The notes beneath the pieces were generated by a model, which saw only the letters and a program-made list of their open reading frames with translations, made no database searches and was not told the DNA's origin. From NCBI RefSeq assembly GCF_001975225.1, contig NZ_CP019445.1:3658001-3722000 (forward strand): a stretch of 64,000 nt of DNA. The letters are read 5' to 3'. Made by a program: the position numbers and the translations under genes. Source of the DNA: Kosakonia cowanii JCM 10956 = DSM 18146. GTDB lineage: Bacteria; Pseudomonadota; Gammaproteobacteria; Enterobacterales; Enterobacteriaceae. This document shows positions 51,441-60,691 of the stretch, piece by piece (the stretch's first letter is position 1; each line of letters opens with the position of its first letter).

Positions 51441-52361
51441 TCAATAACGAATTTTCGGATCGATGATGGCGTAGAGCACATCAACAATCGCGTTGAAGGT
51501 GATGGTCAGCGCGCCGACCAGAATCGTCAGGCTCAGCACCAGCGAGTAGTCGCGGTTAAGCGCGCCGTTCACGAACAGCTGGCCGATACCCGGCAAGCCA
51601 TAAATCGTTTCGATAACCATGGAGCCAGTAATGATGCCGACAAAAGCCGGGCCCATATAGGAGAGCACGGGCAGCAGCGCCGGTTTCAGCGCGTGACGGA
51701 AGATGATCCGGCGCATCGGCAGCCCTTTCGCGCGCGCGGTGCGGATGAAATTGGAGTGCAGCACTTCAATCATTGAACCACGGGTGATACGCGCGATGCT
51801 GGCGATATAGGCGAGCGAGAGCGCGACCATCGGCAGGATCATAAATTTAGGTGCCCCGCCATTCCAGCCGCCGGCCGGTAACCACTGCAGCACAATGGCA
51901 AATATCATCACTAACAGAGGAGCTACAACGAAGCTGGGTATCACTACCCCGGTCATGGCTAACCCCATTACCGTGTAGTCCCATTTGGTGTTCTGGTTCA
52001 AGGCGGCAATAACGCCTGCCGTCACGCCGAACACAATCGCGAGGATAAACGCCGCGGCGCCCAATTTGGCGGAAACCGGGAAGCTCGCCGCCACCAGGTC
52101 ATTCACGGTGTAATCTTTGTATTTAAACGACGGACCAAAATCCAGATGCGCCAGCTGTTTCAGGTAGCTGAAATACTGGGTGGTGATGGGATCGTTTAAA
52201 TGGTATTTCGCCTCGATATTGGCCATTACTTCCGGCGCAAGCGCACGTTCACCGGTAAAAGGACTTCCCGGCGCAAGACGCATCATAAAGAACGAAATCG
52301 TAATCAGAATAAAGAGTGTTGGAATCGCTTCAAGAAAGCGACGCAGGATAAATTTCAACAT
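51441..52361 (-). CDS. oppB: OppB, oligopeptide transporter permease
   Basis: OppB (306 residues) pairs with OppC to form the translocation channel. The N-terminal helix is FILRRFLEAIPTLFILITIS. The coupling loop is ARAKGLPMRRIIFRHALKPA. The start MLKFILRR at 52361 matches the family; the open frame continues 42 codons upstream into the oppA-oppB gap without resemblance. Confidence 0.97.
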   Translation of the reverse strand: MLKFILRRFLEAIPTLFILITISFFMMRLAPGSPFTGERALAPEVMANIEAKYHLNDPITTQYFSYLKQLAHLDFGPSFKYKDYTVNDLVAASFPVSAKLGAAAFILAIVFGVTAGVIAALNQNTKWDYTVMGLAMTGVVIPSFVVAPLLVMIFAIVLQWLPAGGWNGGAPKFMILPMVALSLAYIASIARITRGSMIEVLHSNFIRTARAKGLPMRRIIFRHALKPALLPVLSYMGPAFVGIITGSMVIETIYGLPGIGQLFVNGALNRDYSLVLSLTILVGALTITFNAIVDVLYAIIDPKIRY

Positions 52362-52467
52362 TGCCCGTACCTTCTGGCCTGTGCCTTTTACACATTCTCT
52401 TTCAGACGACCCAGGTGCCGTCTGCGACCGATGTGTGTTCTGGTGCGATAAAAATAAGACACTGTGA

Positions 52468-52483
52468 GGCAGGTTGCCCTGCC
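52468..52483 (-). repeat. Hairpin in the oppA-oppB intergenic region
   Basis: GGCAGG-GCAA-CCTGCC (minus strand) lies 13 bases after the oppA stop. With no T run it resembles a 3' stabilising stem or partial attenuator. This would fit oppA being made in excess over the membrane and ATPase subunits. Confidence 0.55.
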
Positions 52484-52496
52484 CCACTCATTGCCA

Positions 52497-54128
52497 TTAA
52501 TGCTTGATAATATACAAGTTTTTCACGTAGATATTATCTAACGGGTCTTTACCGGTGTAGCCACCCACCCACGGTTTCACCAGACGGGCGTTCACGTAGT
52601 AGTAGACCGGAACGATGGCGGAGTCTTTATCAAGCTGCTGTTCAGCTTTGGAGTAAAGCTCAGCGCGCTGCGCTTCGTCGGTCACTTTCAGCGTGTCGCC
52701 GATCAGCTTGTCAAACGCCGGGCTCTTATAGTGCGCGGTGTTGTTCGAGCTGTCTGAAAGCATGGTGTTCAGGAAGGAGGTCGGCTCATTGTAATCCGCG
52801 CACCAGCCGGCACGTGCAACATCAAAGGTGCCCTGATGACGTGTGTCGAGGAAGGTTTTCCACTCCTGGTTCTCCAGCTTGACGTTGGCACCGAGGTTTT
52901 TCTTCCAGATAGAGGCAACGGCAATCGCCAGTTTTTTGTGCAGATCGGAGGTGTTATACAGCAGGCTGAAGCTCAGCGGTTTGTCGGCTGTGTAACCCGC
53001 TTCGGCGAGCAGTTTTTTCGCTTCGGCGTTACGCTGCTCCTGGGTCATTTTGAACCAGGCCGGTTCGGTCAGTTTTGCACCATCGGTATACGGCGGGGTG
53101 TAGCTGTAAGCAGGCAGGTCGCCCTGGTTTTTCACTTTATTAACGATGATATCGCGATCCAGCGCCAGTTTAAGGGCGGTACGCACGCGAACGTCAGTGA
53201 ATGGCGCTTTCTGGTTGTTGATCTCGTAGTAATAAGTACAGAGGTACGGATCGACGTGAACTTCTTTCGGGATCTCTTTTTTCAATTTCTGGAACAGTTC
53301 AATCGGCATGTTGTTATAGGTCATGTCGATTTCGCCGCTGCGGTAGCGGTTAACGTCCGTCACTTCTGCCGAGATTGGCAGGTAGGTCACCTGGGTAATA
53401 ACGGTTTTGTCGTTGTCCCAGTAATTGGTGTTGCGCTCAAGAACGATACGTTCGTTGACCACCCAATCTTTCAGCTTATAAGCGCCGTTGGTAACGATAT
53501 TTGCAGGCTGGGTCCACTTATCGCCAAATTTTTCAATCGCGGCTTTTGGCACAGCGGAAACGGACGGGTGAACCAGCAGTTTATAGAAATAGGGAACCGG
53601 CTCGCTCAGCGTGACTTCGAAGGTATTATCATCGATCGCTTTTACGCCCAATTCGCTGGTCGGTTTTTTACCGGCGATAACATCATCGATATTGGCGATA
53701 TGGCCATATTGCAGATAGCTGGCGTACGGAGAAGCCGTTTTAGGATCTGCCAGGCGCTGCCAGCTATAGACGAAGTCATGGGCGGTAACCGGGGTGCCGT
53801 CTGACCATTTTGCGTTTTTACGCAGATGGAATGTCCAGACTTTAAAATCTTTGTTTTCCCATTTTTCAGCAACACCGGCAGTCGGGTGGCCTTCAACATC
53901 GGAAATAAGCAGACCTTCAAACAGGTCACGGCTAACGTTTGATTCCGGAACGCCCTCGATTTTATGCGGATCGAGAGATTGCACTTCAGCACCGTTATTG
54001 CGCACCAGCGTCTGTTTTTCCGCCAGTTGAACGCCAGCCGGTACGTCGGCCGCGAAGGCGGCGTTACCGGAAATTAGCGCTGCTAAAATACCCGCTGCAA
54101 CTACGCTTTTCTTTGTGATGATGGACAT
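52497..54128 (-). CDS. oppA: OppA, periplasmic oligopeptide-binding protein
   Basis: OppA (543 residues) binds peptides of two to five residues with little sequence preference and feeds OppBCDF, including recycled cell-wall peptides via MppA in E. coli. The signal peptide is KSVVAAGILAALISGNAAFA followed by ADVPAGV. Family 5 binding-protein features include NGAEVQSLDPHKIEG and NGAYKLKDWVVNERIVL. The leader just before the ATG, GGAGTCACAACACA, is C/A-rich, which fits control by the GcvB small RNA known for oppA. A small ORF may precede it. Confidence 0.97.
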   Translation of the reverse strand: MSIITKKSVVAAGILAALISGNAAFAADVPAGVQLAEKQTLVRNNGAEVQSLDPHKIEGVPESNVSRDLFEGLLISDVEGHPTAGVAEKWENKDFKVWTFHLRKNAKWSDGTPVTAHDFVYSWQRLADPKTASPYASYLQYGHIANIDDVIAGKKPTSELGVKAIDDNTFEVTLSEPVPYFYKLLVHPSVSAVPKAAIEKFGDKWTQPANIVTNGAYKLKDWVVNERIVLERNTNYWDNDKTVITQVTYLPISAEVTDVNRYRSGEIDMTYNNMPIELFQKLKKEIPKEVHVDPYLCTYYYEINNQKAPFTDVRVRTALKLALDRDIIVNKVKNQGDLPAYSYTPPYTDGAKLTEPAWFKMTQEQRNAEAKKLLAEAGYTADKPLSFSLLYNTSDLHKKLAIAVASIWKKNLGANVKLENQEWKTFLDTRHQGTFDVARAGWCADYNEPTSFLNTMLSDSSNNTAHYKSPAFDKLIGDTLKVTDEAQRAELYSKAEQQLDKDSAIVPVYYYVNARLVKPWVGGYTGKDPLDNIYVKNLYIIKH

Positions 54129-54163
54129 TGTGTTGTGACTCCAATCATTATAATTACCGACAT

Positions 54164-54304
54164 TTATGCCAGCTGTATCATCCCCTGTTCGGGGGCCTGA
54201 ATAGCGCAGGAGCTTTTGGCGCTTTCAGACATCTTTTTTTTACTTCTGCTATCACCGACTTTTTTATTACGGATCGCTCGAACGGCAATCTCGCGTCGAT
54301 TCAT
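54164..54304 (-). CDS. Candidate 46-residue ORF upstream of oppA
   Basis: The minus strand has GGGGAGGCGCGTTA followed by ATG and an ORF of 46 codons (start MNRREIAVRAIRNKKVGDSR, end APEQGMIQLA). It stops 35 bases before oppA. The ribosome site is strong and well spaced. The peptide is basic in its first half, with no membrane helix and a single Cys. I do not recognise it. It could be a leader ORF affecting oppA, an unannotated small protein, or chance. Confidence 0.35.
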   Translation of the reverse strand: MNRREIAVRAIRNKKVGDSRSKKKMSESAKSSCAIQAPEQGMIQLA

Positions 54305-54946
54305 TAACGCGCCTCCCCTGTCGAGACGCGTTGTATTCATGGTATTTATTTTCTAATTGAAAACGATTCTCAACAAATCGCTTTACGCTGTAAATTATGA
54401 GGCTGATAAAGACATTCGCCGGAAAATAACAAATGCCCGAGACCGCCGCCAATACATTTTGCAAATTTGTTAACCATTTCTCTTTTACGGCGTAGCGACA
54501 GCCGCAGCGAGATGACGACTGCGTCTCCCTGTTGGTTTTTTCTTATGAATTATCAATCAGATAAAGAAGTATCACCGCCTTGTGATACTTGTTGGCTGCC
54601 TTCACAGAGATTTGCACAAAAAATCAACAATTGACTACTTTTTAGCACATTACTCTGCGAGGAGATTGAAAGTACTAATATCATTTCGATAATGACTCGG
54701 CAAGCCCAATAGTATGATGTGAGAGAAATAACAGAGTTAATTGCTCAAAATGCAGACATTAATGATTCATGAAACTTATAATTCTATGATAGAAAACAGC
54801 TTTTCTGATTATTGTAATTTGTTATGCCTGCCGCCCTTCTGCTGATTCTTCATATCTTTTGCTAATTATGCGAGCAGGCTCACATTCGAAAGCGCGATGT
54901 TCTCGCGCCCCGAAAAAAATAAAACCTATATAAATGAAAGAATGAA
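54305..54946. promoter_or_regulatory. Long intergenic region between ychE and oppA
   Basis: About 640 AT-rich bases without a supported gene; a 65-codon frame on the minus strand at 54267-54464 has poor composition and overlaps the candidate above. It should contain the opp promoter and leader, since oppA is the first gene. I see no tRNA, repeat family or strong terminator, although ychE also ends here from the other side in the same orientation. Confidence 0.5.
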
Positions 54947-55594
54947 TCAATTCAGCAGGCCGGGGAAAAGCGACTTCGCGCCAGCAACAATAAACTCAAT
55001 ACCTAACGCCATCAGCAACAGCCCCATAATACGCGTGATGACGTTAATGCCGGTTTGCCTGAGCAGGCGCACCAGCCAGGGCGCAATGCGGAACAGCCCC
55101 CATGAGCAGAGAGCAAATAGCGCAATCGCCAGTGAGAAGCCAATCAGGTGTGCAAGAGTGTGATAACGCGTCCCCCAAACGATGGTGGAGCTGATGGCAC
55201 CCGGCCCTGCCATCAAGGGCAATGCAAGCGGCACCACGCCCACGCTTTCACGGATAGCGGTTTCTGATTTCTCCTGCTTGTTCTGTTTATCCTCCCCCAG
55301 CTTGCCGCTGATCATCGACATTGCAATGGTAACGACCAGAATACCGCCAGCTATACGGAAAGAGTCAATTGAGATACCAAACAGCTGCAGGATGGTGTCG
55401 CCCAGAAAGAGTGACGTCCAGAGAATGATAGCGACCGAAACATTCGCCGTAAGGTTAGTTTTATTACGGGCATCGGCCATTTGATAACTGGTCATACTGA
55501 TAAAAACCGGGATGATGCCAACCGGGTTCACCAGCGCAAAAAGACCGACGAAAAATTTAAAATAGAGAGGAAAATCAAACCCAAAGTGATCCAC
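54947..55594 (-). CDS. ychE: YchE, MarC-family inner-membrane protein
   Basis: YchE (215 residues) is a six-helix MarC/UPF0056 protein of unknown function. Signatures are FFVGLFALVNPVGIIPVFIS, RIAGGILVVTIAMSMISG and VPLALPLMAGPGAIS. The ending GIEFIVAGAKSLFPGLLN is also conserved. It is between adhE and oppA, as in K-12, on the opp strand. Confidence 0.95.
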   Translation of the reverse strand: MDHFGFDFPLYFKFFVGLFALVNPVGIIPVFISMTSYQMADARNKTNLTANVSVAIILWTSLFLGDTILQLFGISIDSFRIAGGILVVTIAMSMISGKLGEDKQNKQEKSETAIRESVGVVPLALPLMAGPGAISSTIVWGTRYHTLAHLIGFSLAIALFALCSWGLFRIAPWLVRLLRQTGINVITRIMGLLLMALGIEFIVAGAKSLFPGLLN

Positions 55595-56072
55595 AGCAAG
55601 CTCCGCGTTATCGCCAGTACCTTAGAAACAATAGCGTGACAGGAAAATCCATGCAGAAGATACGCGATTTTTTTGTGGAGTCCACCAGTTCATTCGCTAA
55701 TAACCCTGATAAAACAGTGTGTTATTGAGTTAAGGCAAATGTGAAAAATCCGAGCCTTCTTTAGCGGATAAACGTTAACAATTGATACAACTCGCCAATA
55801 ATGGCCAAGCTGAAAGGTGTCAGCTTAGTGAAAACTTGATATGGATCACGCATTAATTACTCAGAAGTGGGTAATCTTGATGCCACGAATAGAGAGCAGA
55901 AATGTCAATAATTGCTCCCGGTTCGTTAAGGCTCTTTTAGTAAACCAGTGGTATTTATGCTGTGTAACTTATTGACTTACATAGCTTTACACAACCTGTT
56001 TCGGCGCTGTCTATACTGACAGTTTGCGCAGATGGTTTACTAAAAGAGTTTAAACATTATCAGGAGAGCATT
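55595..56072. promoter_or_regulatory. adhE upstream control region
   Basis: This 478-base gap between divergent ychE and adhE holds no gene. A perfect inverted repeat AAGCTGA-N6-TCAGCTT lies at 55807-55826; its core GCTGAAAGGTGTCAGC looks like a Cra-type site, and Cra represses adhE in E. coli. CTGTCTATACTGACAG at 56007-56022 contains a CTATACT -10-like hexamer. The adhE ribosome site AGGAGAGCATT is at the right end. A long structured leader is usual for adhE. Confidence 0.6.
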
Positions 56073-58754
56073 ATGGCTGTTACTAATGTCGCTGAACTGA
56101 ACGCACTCGTTGAACGTGTGAAGAAAGCCCAGCGTGAATATGCCAACTTTACTCAAGAGCAAGTAGATAAAATCTTCCGCGCCGCCGCCCTGGCTGCCGC
56201 AGATGCTCGAATCCCCCTCGCGAAAATGGCCGTAGCTGAATCCGGCATGGGTATCGTCGAAGATAAAGTGATTAAAAACCACTTTGCTTCTGAGTATATC
56301 TACAACGCGTATAAAGATGAGAAAACCTGCGGCGTATTATCGGAAGATGATACCTTCGGCACGATCACTATCGCTGAGCCTATCGGCATTATCTGCGGTA
56401 TCGTACCGACCACTAACCCCACCTCTACTGCAATCTTTAAATCACTGATTAGCCTGAAAACCCGTAACGCAATCATCTTCTCTCCGCACCCGCGTGCAAA
56501 AGATGCCACCAACAAAGCAGCGGATATCGTGCTGCAGGCGGCCATCGCGGCAGGTGCGCCGAAAGACCTTATCGGCTGGATTGATCAGCCTTCCGTCGAA
56601 CTCTCAAATGCGTTAATGCATCACCCGGATATCAACCTGATCCTCGCGACCGGCGGTCCGGGCATGGTGAAAGCCGCTTACAGCTCCGGTAAACCGGCTA
56701 TCGGCGTGGGTGCAGGTAACACCCCGGTTGTTATCGACGAAACCGCCGATATCAAACGCGCTGTCGCGTCAGTGCTGATGTCCAAAACCTTCGACAACGG
56801 CGTTATCTGTGCTTCTGAACAGTCTGTTGTGGTTGTTGACTCCGTGTATGACGCCGTGCGTGAGCGTTTCGCCAGCCACGGTGGCTATATGCTGCAGGGA
56901 CAGGAGTTGAAAGCGGTTCAGGACATTATCCTGAAAAACGGCGCGCTCAACGCGGCTATCGTTGGCCAACCGGCGCACAAAATTGCTGAACTGGCGGGCT
57001 TTAGCGTACCGTCAAGCACCAAAATCCTTATCGGTGAAGTTACCGTGGTGGATGAGAGCGAACCGTTTGCACATGAAAAACTCTCTCCGACCCTGGCAAT
57101 GTATCGCGCGAAAGATTTCGACGACGCGGTGGTGAAAGCGGAGAAACTGGTCGCCATGGGCGGTATCGGGCACACCTCCTGCCTCTACACCGACCAGGAC
57201 AACCAGCCTGAGCGTGTGGCGCACTTCGGCCAGATGATGAAAACCGCGCGTATCCTTATCAACACCCCGGCTTCTCAGGGTGGTATCGGTGACCTCTACA
57301 ACTTCAAACTTGCGCCTTCCCTGACTCTGGGTTGTGGTTCATGGGGTGGTAACTCCATCTCAGAAAACGTTGGTCCTAAGCACCTGATCAACAAGAAAAC
57401 CGTTGCTAAGCGAGCTGAGAACATGTTGTGGCATAAACTTCCGAAATCAATCTACTTCCGCCGCGGCTCTCTGCCAATCGCGCTGGATGAAGTGATTACT
57501 GATGGTCACAAACGCGCGATGATCGTGACCGACCGTTTCCTCTTTAACAACGGCTATGCTGACCAGATCACCTCCGTGCTGAAAGCTGCGGGCGTGGAAA
57601 CCGAAGTGTTCTTCGAGGTGGAAGCGGATCCAACGCTGACCGTGGTGCGTAAAGGCGCTGAGCTGGCGAACTCCTTTAAACCGGACGTGATTATCGCCCT
57701 CGGCGGCGGCTCCCCGATGGATGCTGCGAAAATCATGTGGGTGATGTACGAACATCCGGAAACCCACTTCGAAGAGCTGGCGCTGCGCTTTATGGATATC
57801 CGTAAACGTATCTACAAGTTCCCGAAAATGGGCGTCAAAGCGAAAATGATCGCCGTGACCACCACCTCCGGTACCGGTTCTGAAGTGACGCCGTTTGCGG
57901 TTGTTACCGATGATGCTACCGGCCAGAAATACCCGCTGGCGGATTACGCCCTCACCCCGGATATGGCGGTTGTTGACGCCAATCTGGTGATGGATATGCC
58001 GAAATCCCTCTGCGCCTTTGGTGGCCTGGATGCGGTAACCCACGCGCTTGAAGCGTACGTCTCGGTTCTGGCTTCTGAGTTCTCCGACGGTCAGGCGCTG
58101 CAGGCACTTAAACTGCTGAAAGAGAACCTGCCGGCTTCTTACAACGAAGGGTCGAAAAACCCGGTTGCCCGTGAGCGTGTCCACAGTGCCGCAACCATCG
58201 CTGGTATCGCGTTCGCTAACGCCTTCCTTGGTGTGTGTCACTCCATGGCGCACAAACTGGGCTCGCAGTTCCATATTCCGCACGGCCTGGCTAACGCCCT
58301 GTTGATCAGCAACGTTATCCGCTACAACGCGAATGACAACCCGACCAAACAGACCGCGTTCAGTCAGTATGACCGTCCGCAGGCGCGCCGCCGTTACGCA
58401 GAGATTGCCGATCACCTGGGTCTCTCTGCACCGGGCGACCGTACCGCTGCGAAAATTGAGAAACTGCTGGCCTGGCTGGAGAGCCTGAAAGCGGAACTGG
58501 GTATTCCGAAGTCGATTCGTGAAGCTGGCGTACAGGAAGCAGACTTCCTGGCTAACGTCGACAAACTCTCTGAAGATGCGTTTGACGACCAGTGCACCGG
58601 CGCCAACCCGCGTTACCCGCTGATCGCAGAGCTGAAGCAGATCCTGCTGGATACCTTCTACGGTCGCGAATATAAAGAGGGTGAAGCCGCTCCCACACCA
58701 AAAGTGGAAGCCGCACCGGTTAAAGCTGACAAAAAAGCGAAGAAACCCGCTTAA
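56073..58754 (+). CDS. adhE: Bifunctional aldehyde/alcohol dehydrogenase AdhE
   Basis: AdhE (893 residues) reduces acetyl-CoA to acetaldehyde and then ethanol during fermentation, and assembles into spirosomes. The N-terminal aldehyde dehydrogenase (about 1-440) has the catalytic Cys 246 in NGVICASEQS. The C-terminal iron alcohol dehydrogenase (about 450-870) has GGGSPMDAAK, TSGTGSEVTPFAVV and the iron ligands in GVCHSMAHKLGSQFHIPHG. The last 25 residues are a Lys/Ala/Pro-rich tail of variable length. It is monocistronic. Confidence 0.98.
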   Translation: MAVTNVAELNALVERVKKAQREYANFTQEQVDKIFRAAALAAADARIPLAKMAVAESGMGIVEDKVIKNHFASEYIYNAYKDEKTCGVLSEDDTFGTITIAEPIGIICGIVPTTNPTSTAIFKSLISLKTRNAIIFSPHPRAKDATNKAADIVLQAAIAAGAPKDLIGWIDQPSVELSNALMHHPDINLILATGGPGMVKAAYSSGKPAIGVGAGNTPVVIDETADIKRAVASVLMSKTFDNGVICASEQSVVVVDSVYDAVRERFASHGGYMLQGQELKAVQDIILKNGALNAAIVGQPAHKIAELAGFSVPSSTKILIGEVTVVDESEPFAHEKLSPTLAMYRAKDFDDAVVKAEKLVAMGGIGHTSCLYTDQDNQPERVAHFGQMMKTARILINTPASQGGIGDLYNFKLAPSLTLGCGSWGGNSISENVGPKHLINKKTVAKRAENMLWHKLPKSIYFRRGSLPIALDEVITDGHKRAMIVTDRFLFNNGYADQITSVLKAAGVETEVFFEVEADPTLTVVRKGAELANSFKPDVIIALGGGSPMDAAKIMWVMYEHPETHFEELALRFMDIRKRIYKFPKMGVKAKMIAVTTTSGTGSEVTPFAVVTDDATGQKYPLADYALTPDMAVVDANLVMDMPKSLCAFGGLDAVTHALEAYVSVLASEFSDGQALQALKLLKENLPASYNEGSKNPVARERVHSAATIAGIAFANAFLGVCHSMAHKLGSQFHIPHGLANALLISNVIRYNANDNPTKQTAFSQYDRPQARRRYAEIADHLGLSAPGDRTAAKIEKLLAWLESLKAELGIPKSIREAGVQEADFLANVDKLSEDAFDDQCTGANPRYPLIAELKQILLDTFYGREYKEGEAAPTPKVEAAPVKADKKAKKPA

Positions 58755-58769
58755 TGGTATAGCGTCATA

Positions 58770-58798
58770 AAAAAACCCGCTTCGGCGGGTTTTTTATT
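58770..58798 (+). terminator. Rho-independent terminator of adhE
   Basis: AAAAAACCCGC-TTCG-GCGGGTTTTTTATTTT, with a UUCG tetraloop, begins 16 bases after the adhE stop. Its A tract would also serve tdk from the opposite side. Confidence 0.93.
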
Positions 58799-58844
58799 TT
58801 CTGCTTACCAGAAGGTATTTACTCGGGTACCGACAGTGCAATCA

Positions 58845-59459
58845 CTACCCTCTTACCCGCGCCTGTATTGTCGCAAGAGAGCCTTCTGACAGCGCTTCCT
58901 TGTAATGTTTACGGCAAACGGAGACGTAGCGTTCATTCCCGCCAATAACCACCTGCTCGCCTTTATTATCAGGACGCCCCTCGTGATCGAGTCGCAACAC
59001 CATGCTTGCCTTGCGTCCGCAAAAACAGACGGTTTTAAGCTCAACTAATTTATCTGACCACGCCAGCAAATACTGGCTCCCGCCGAAGAGTTCACCGCGG
59101 AAATCGGTTCTCAGCCCATAACAGAGCACGGGAATATCAAGCTCATCCACCACTTCTGAAAGGGCGTATACCTGCTCTCGCGTTAAAAACTGGCATTCGT
59201 CCACCAGCACACAGTGCACGGCTTCTTGCTGGTGTTGAGCTTTAATGTCGTCAAACAGCGAGGTGTGCTGATTAAACAGACGTGCGGGCGAGGATAAACC
59301 AATCCGGGAACTGACTTTCCCTGCACCAAAGCGGTTATCAATTTCTGCGGTATAAACTACCGTTCTCATGCCTCGCTCTTGATAATTGTACGAGGACTGT
59401 AGTAATGCCGTCGATTTCCCTGCATTCATTGCTGAATAGTAGAAATAAAGCTGTGCCAT
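58845..59459 (-). CDS. tdk: Thymidine kinase
   Basis: Tdk (204 residues) phosphorylates thymidine and deoxyuridine in nucleotide salvage. The P-loop is [14 protein letters not shown] and the Walker B-like segment is [10 protein letters not shown]. The lasso and zinc region includes [12 protein letters not shown], with a later Cys in VCRKHY. The start [11 protein letters not shown] at 59459 is the family N-terminus. It is divergent from hns. Confidence 0.97.
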   Translation of the reverse strand: MAQLYFYYSAMNAGKSTALLQSSYNYQERGMRTVVYTAEIDNRFGAGKVSSRIGLSSPARLFNQHTSLFDDIKAQHQQEAVHCVLVDECQFLTREQVYALSEVVDELDIPVLCYGLRTDFRGELFGGSQYLLAWSDKLVELKTVCFCGRKASMVLRLDHEGRPDNKGEQVVIGGNERYVSVCRKHYKEALSEGSLATIQARVRG

Positions 59460-60004
59460 TGCGCGCAAAACCCTAATCAAAGTGTGATGATCCTGCGGCG
59501 AATTGTATCATGTTTTAACGGCCGGACCTGAGCAACCATTGCAGCTTAGGTTAATCCTGTAGACAGATTTACGCATAAATGCGCACTTTCCGATCGCAGC
59601 GGTTGTAGCTGCAAAAGAAACAGCCATAACAAATTCAGGAAGTTAGCATACTGTTCTTATGCGATGATTCTCATCATATCATTCAGAAATTATTAATATT
59701 TTACTAAAGTAACCGCATTTAAGCGGGTAATAAACGCGGTTGTTATTTATCCATTATGGCTATTTCTCCCAAAGGAATAATCAAAAAATATCGCTTCACC
59801 TTTGCATATGACCGAACCTGCATTGCACGCTTATACCTGTTTGGCAGTGTGGTTGTTGATTAAAAATTTAAGATAACGGTATTTAGAAAAACTTAAATAA
59901 AGGGCCATTTTGAATTCCTTACATTCGCGGCTATTGCACTGCTGAATTTAACGCTCTATTATTAGCCCAACAAACCACCCCAATATAAGTTTGAGATTAC
60001 TACA
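59460..60004. promoter_or_regulatory. tdk-hns divergent control region with the hns promoter
   Basis: This is a 545-base AT-rich region without a supported gene. The hns promoter is clear: TTGCAC (59934-59939), a 17-base spacer, then TATTAT (59957-59962). The sequence from there to the start codon is nearly that of E. coli hns, including the CAACAAACCACCCCAATATA leader, a stretch linked to DsrA and cold-shock control. AT-rich curved DNA upstream would suit H-NS autoregulation. Confidence 0.8.
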
Positions 60005-60415
60005 ATGAGCGAAGCCCTTAAAATTCTGAACAACATCCGTACTCTGCGCGCACAGGCAAGAGAATGCACGCTGGAAACACTGGAAGAGATGCTGGAAAAA
60101 TTAGAAGTTGTGGTTAATGAGCGTCGTGAAGAAGAGAACGCTGCCGCAGCTGAAGTTGAAGAGCGTACCCGTAAACTGCAGCAGTATCGTGAAATGTTAA
60201 TTGCTGATGGTATTGACCCGAATGAATTGCTGAACAGCATGGCTGCGGCTAAAACGGGTACCAAAGCAAAACGCGCTGCGCGTCCGGCTAAATATAGCTA
60301 CGTAGATGAAAATGGCGAAACGAAAACCTGGACCGGCCAGGGTCGTACTCCAGCAGTAATCAAAAAAGCTATCGATGAACAAGGTAAAAAGCTGGAAGAT
60401 TTCCTGCTCGCGTAA
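60005..60415 (+). CDS. hns: H-NS, nucleoid-associated silencer of AT-rich DNA
   Basis: H-NS (136 residues) silences AT-rich and horizontally acquired genes. The oligomerisation domain (about 1-65) begins [20 protein letters not shown] and is followed by a second dimer helix (about 55-83). A flexible linker follows, and the C-terminal DNA-binding domain has the AT-hook-like loop in [15 protein letters not shown]. All elements are intact. It is followed by its own terminator. Confidence 0.98.
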   Translation: MSEALKILNNIRTLRAQARECTLETLEEMLEKLEVVVNERREEENAAAAEVEERTRKLQQYREMLIADGIDPNELLNSMAAAKTGTKAKRAARPAKYSYVDENGETKTWTGQGRTPAVIKKAIDEQGKKLEDFLLA

Positions 60416-60443
60416 GTGAGTAAACTCTTATCTGCTTTTAATA

Positions 60444-60469
60444 TCCCGCCGCTGGCGGGATTTTTTTTA
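60444..60469 (+). terminator. Rho-independent terminator of hns
   Basis: TCCCGCC-GCT-GGCGGGA followed by eight T residues, about 28 bases after the hns stop. Confidence 0.93.
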
Positions 60470-60621
60470 TCCGTTCTACACAATTTCTTCACAAATAGCC
60501 CGGACAAACACGTCGTTTGTTTTCGTCATGGGCAGCGCTCAAAAACCCGCCACTTTCATTACCAGCATTATACGCTTTTTCTTATCCCCCTCTTCACAGC
60601 GGGCCGCTGATAAACGCGCAA

Positions 60622-60670
60622 TAAAAAAGGCCGACGATAAACAGTGCTGAGCACGATTAACGTCGACCTT
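60622..60670 (-). terminator. Rho-independent terminator of galU
   Basis: On the minus strand AAGGTCGACG ... CGTCGGCCTTTTTTAT forms an imperfect ten-base stem with a long loop, followed by a T run, after the galU stop. Confidence 0.75.
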
Positions 60671-60691
60671 ATTTACTGTCTGCGCTGGGGG

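Noticed and set aside
54267..54464. A 65-codon minus-strand frame upstream of oppA
   Set aside because: No ribosome site, atypical composition, and it overlaps a better candidate in another frame.
57447..58415. A 322-codon open frame antisense to adhE
   Set aside because: It lies inside an intact essential-looking domain of adhE and lacks any recognisable feature.
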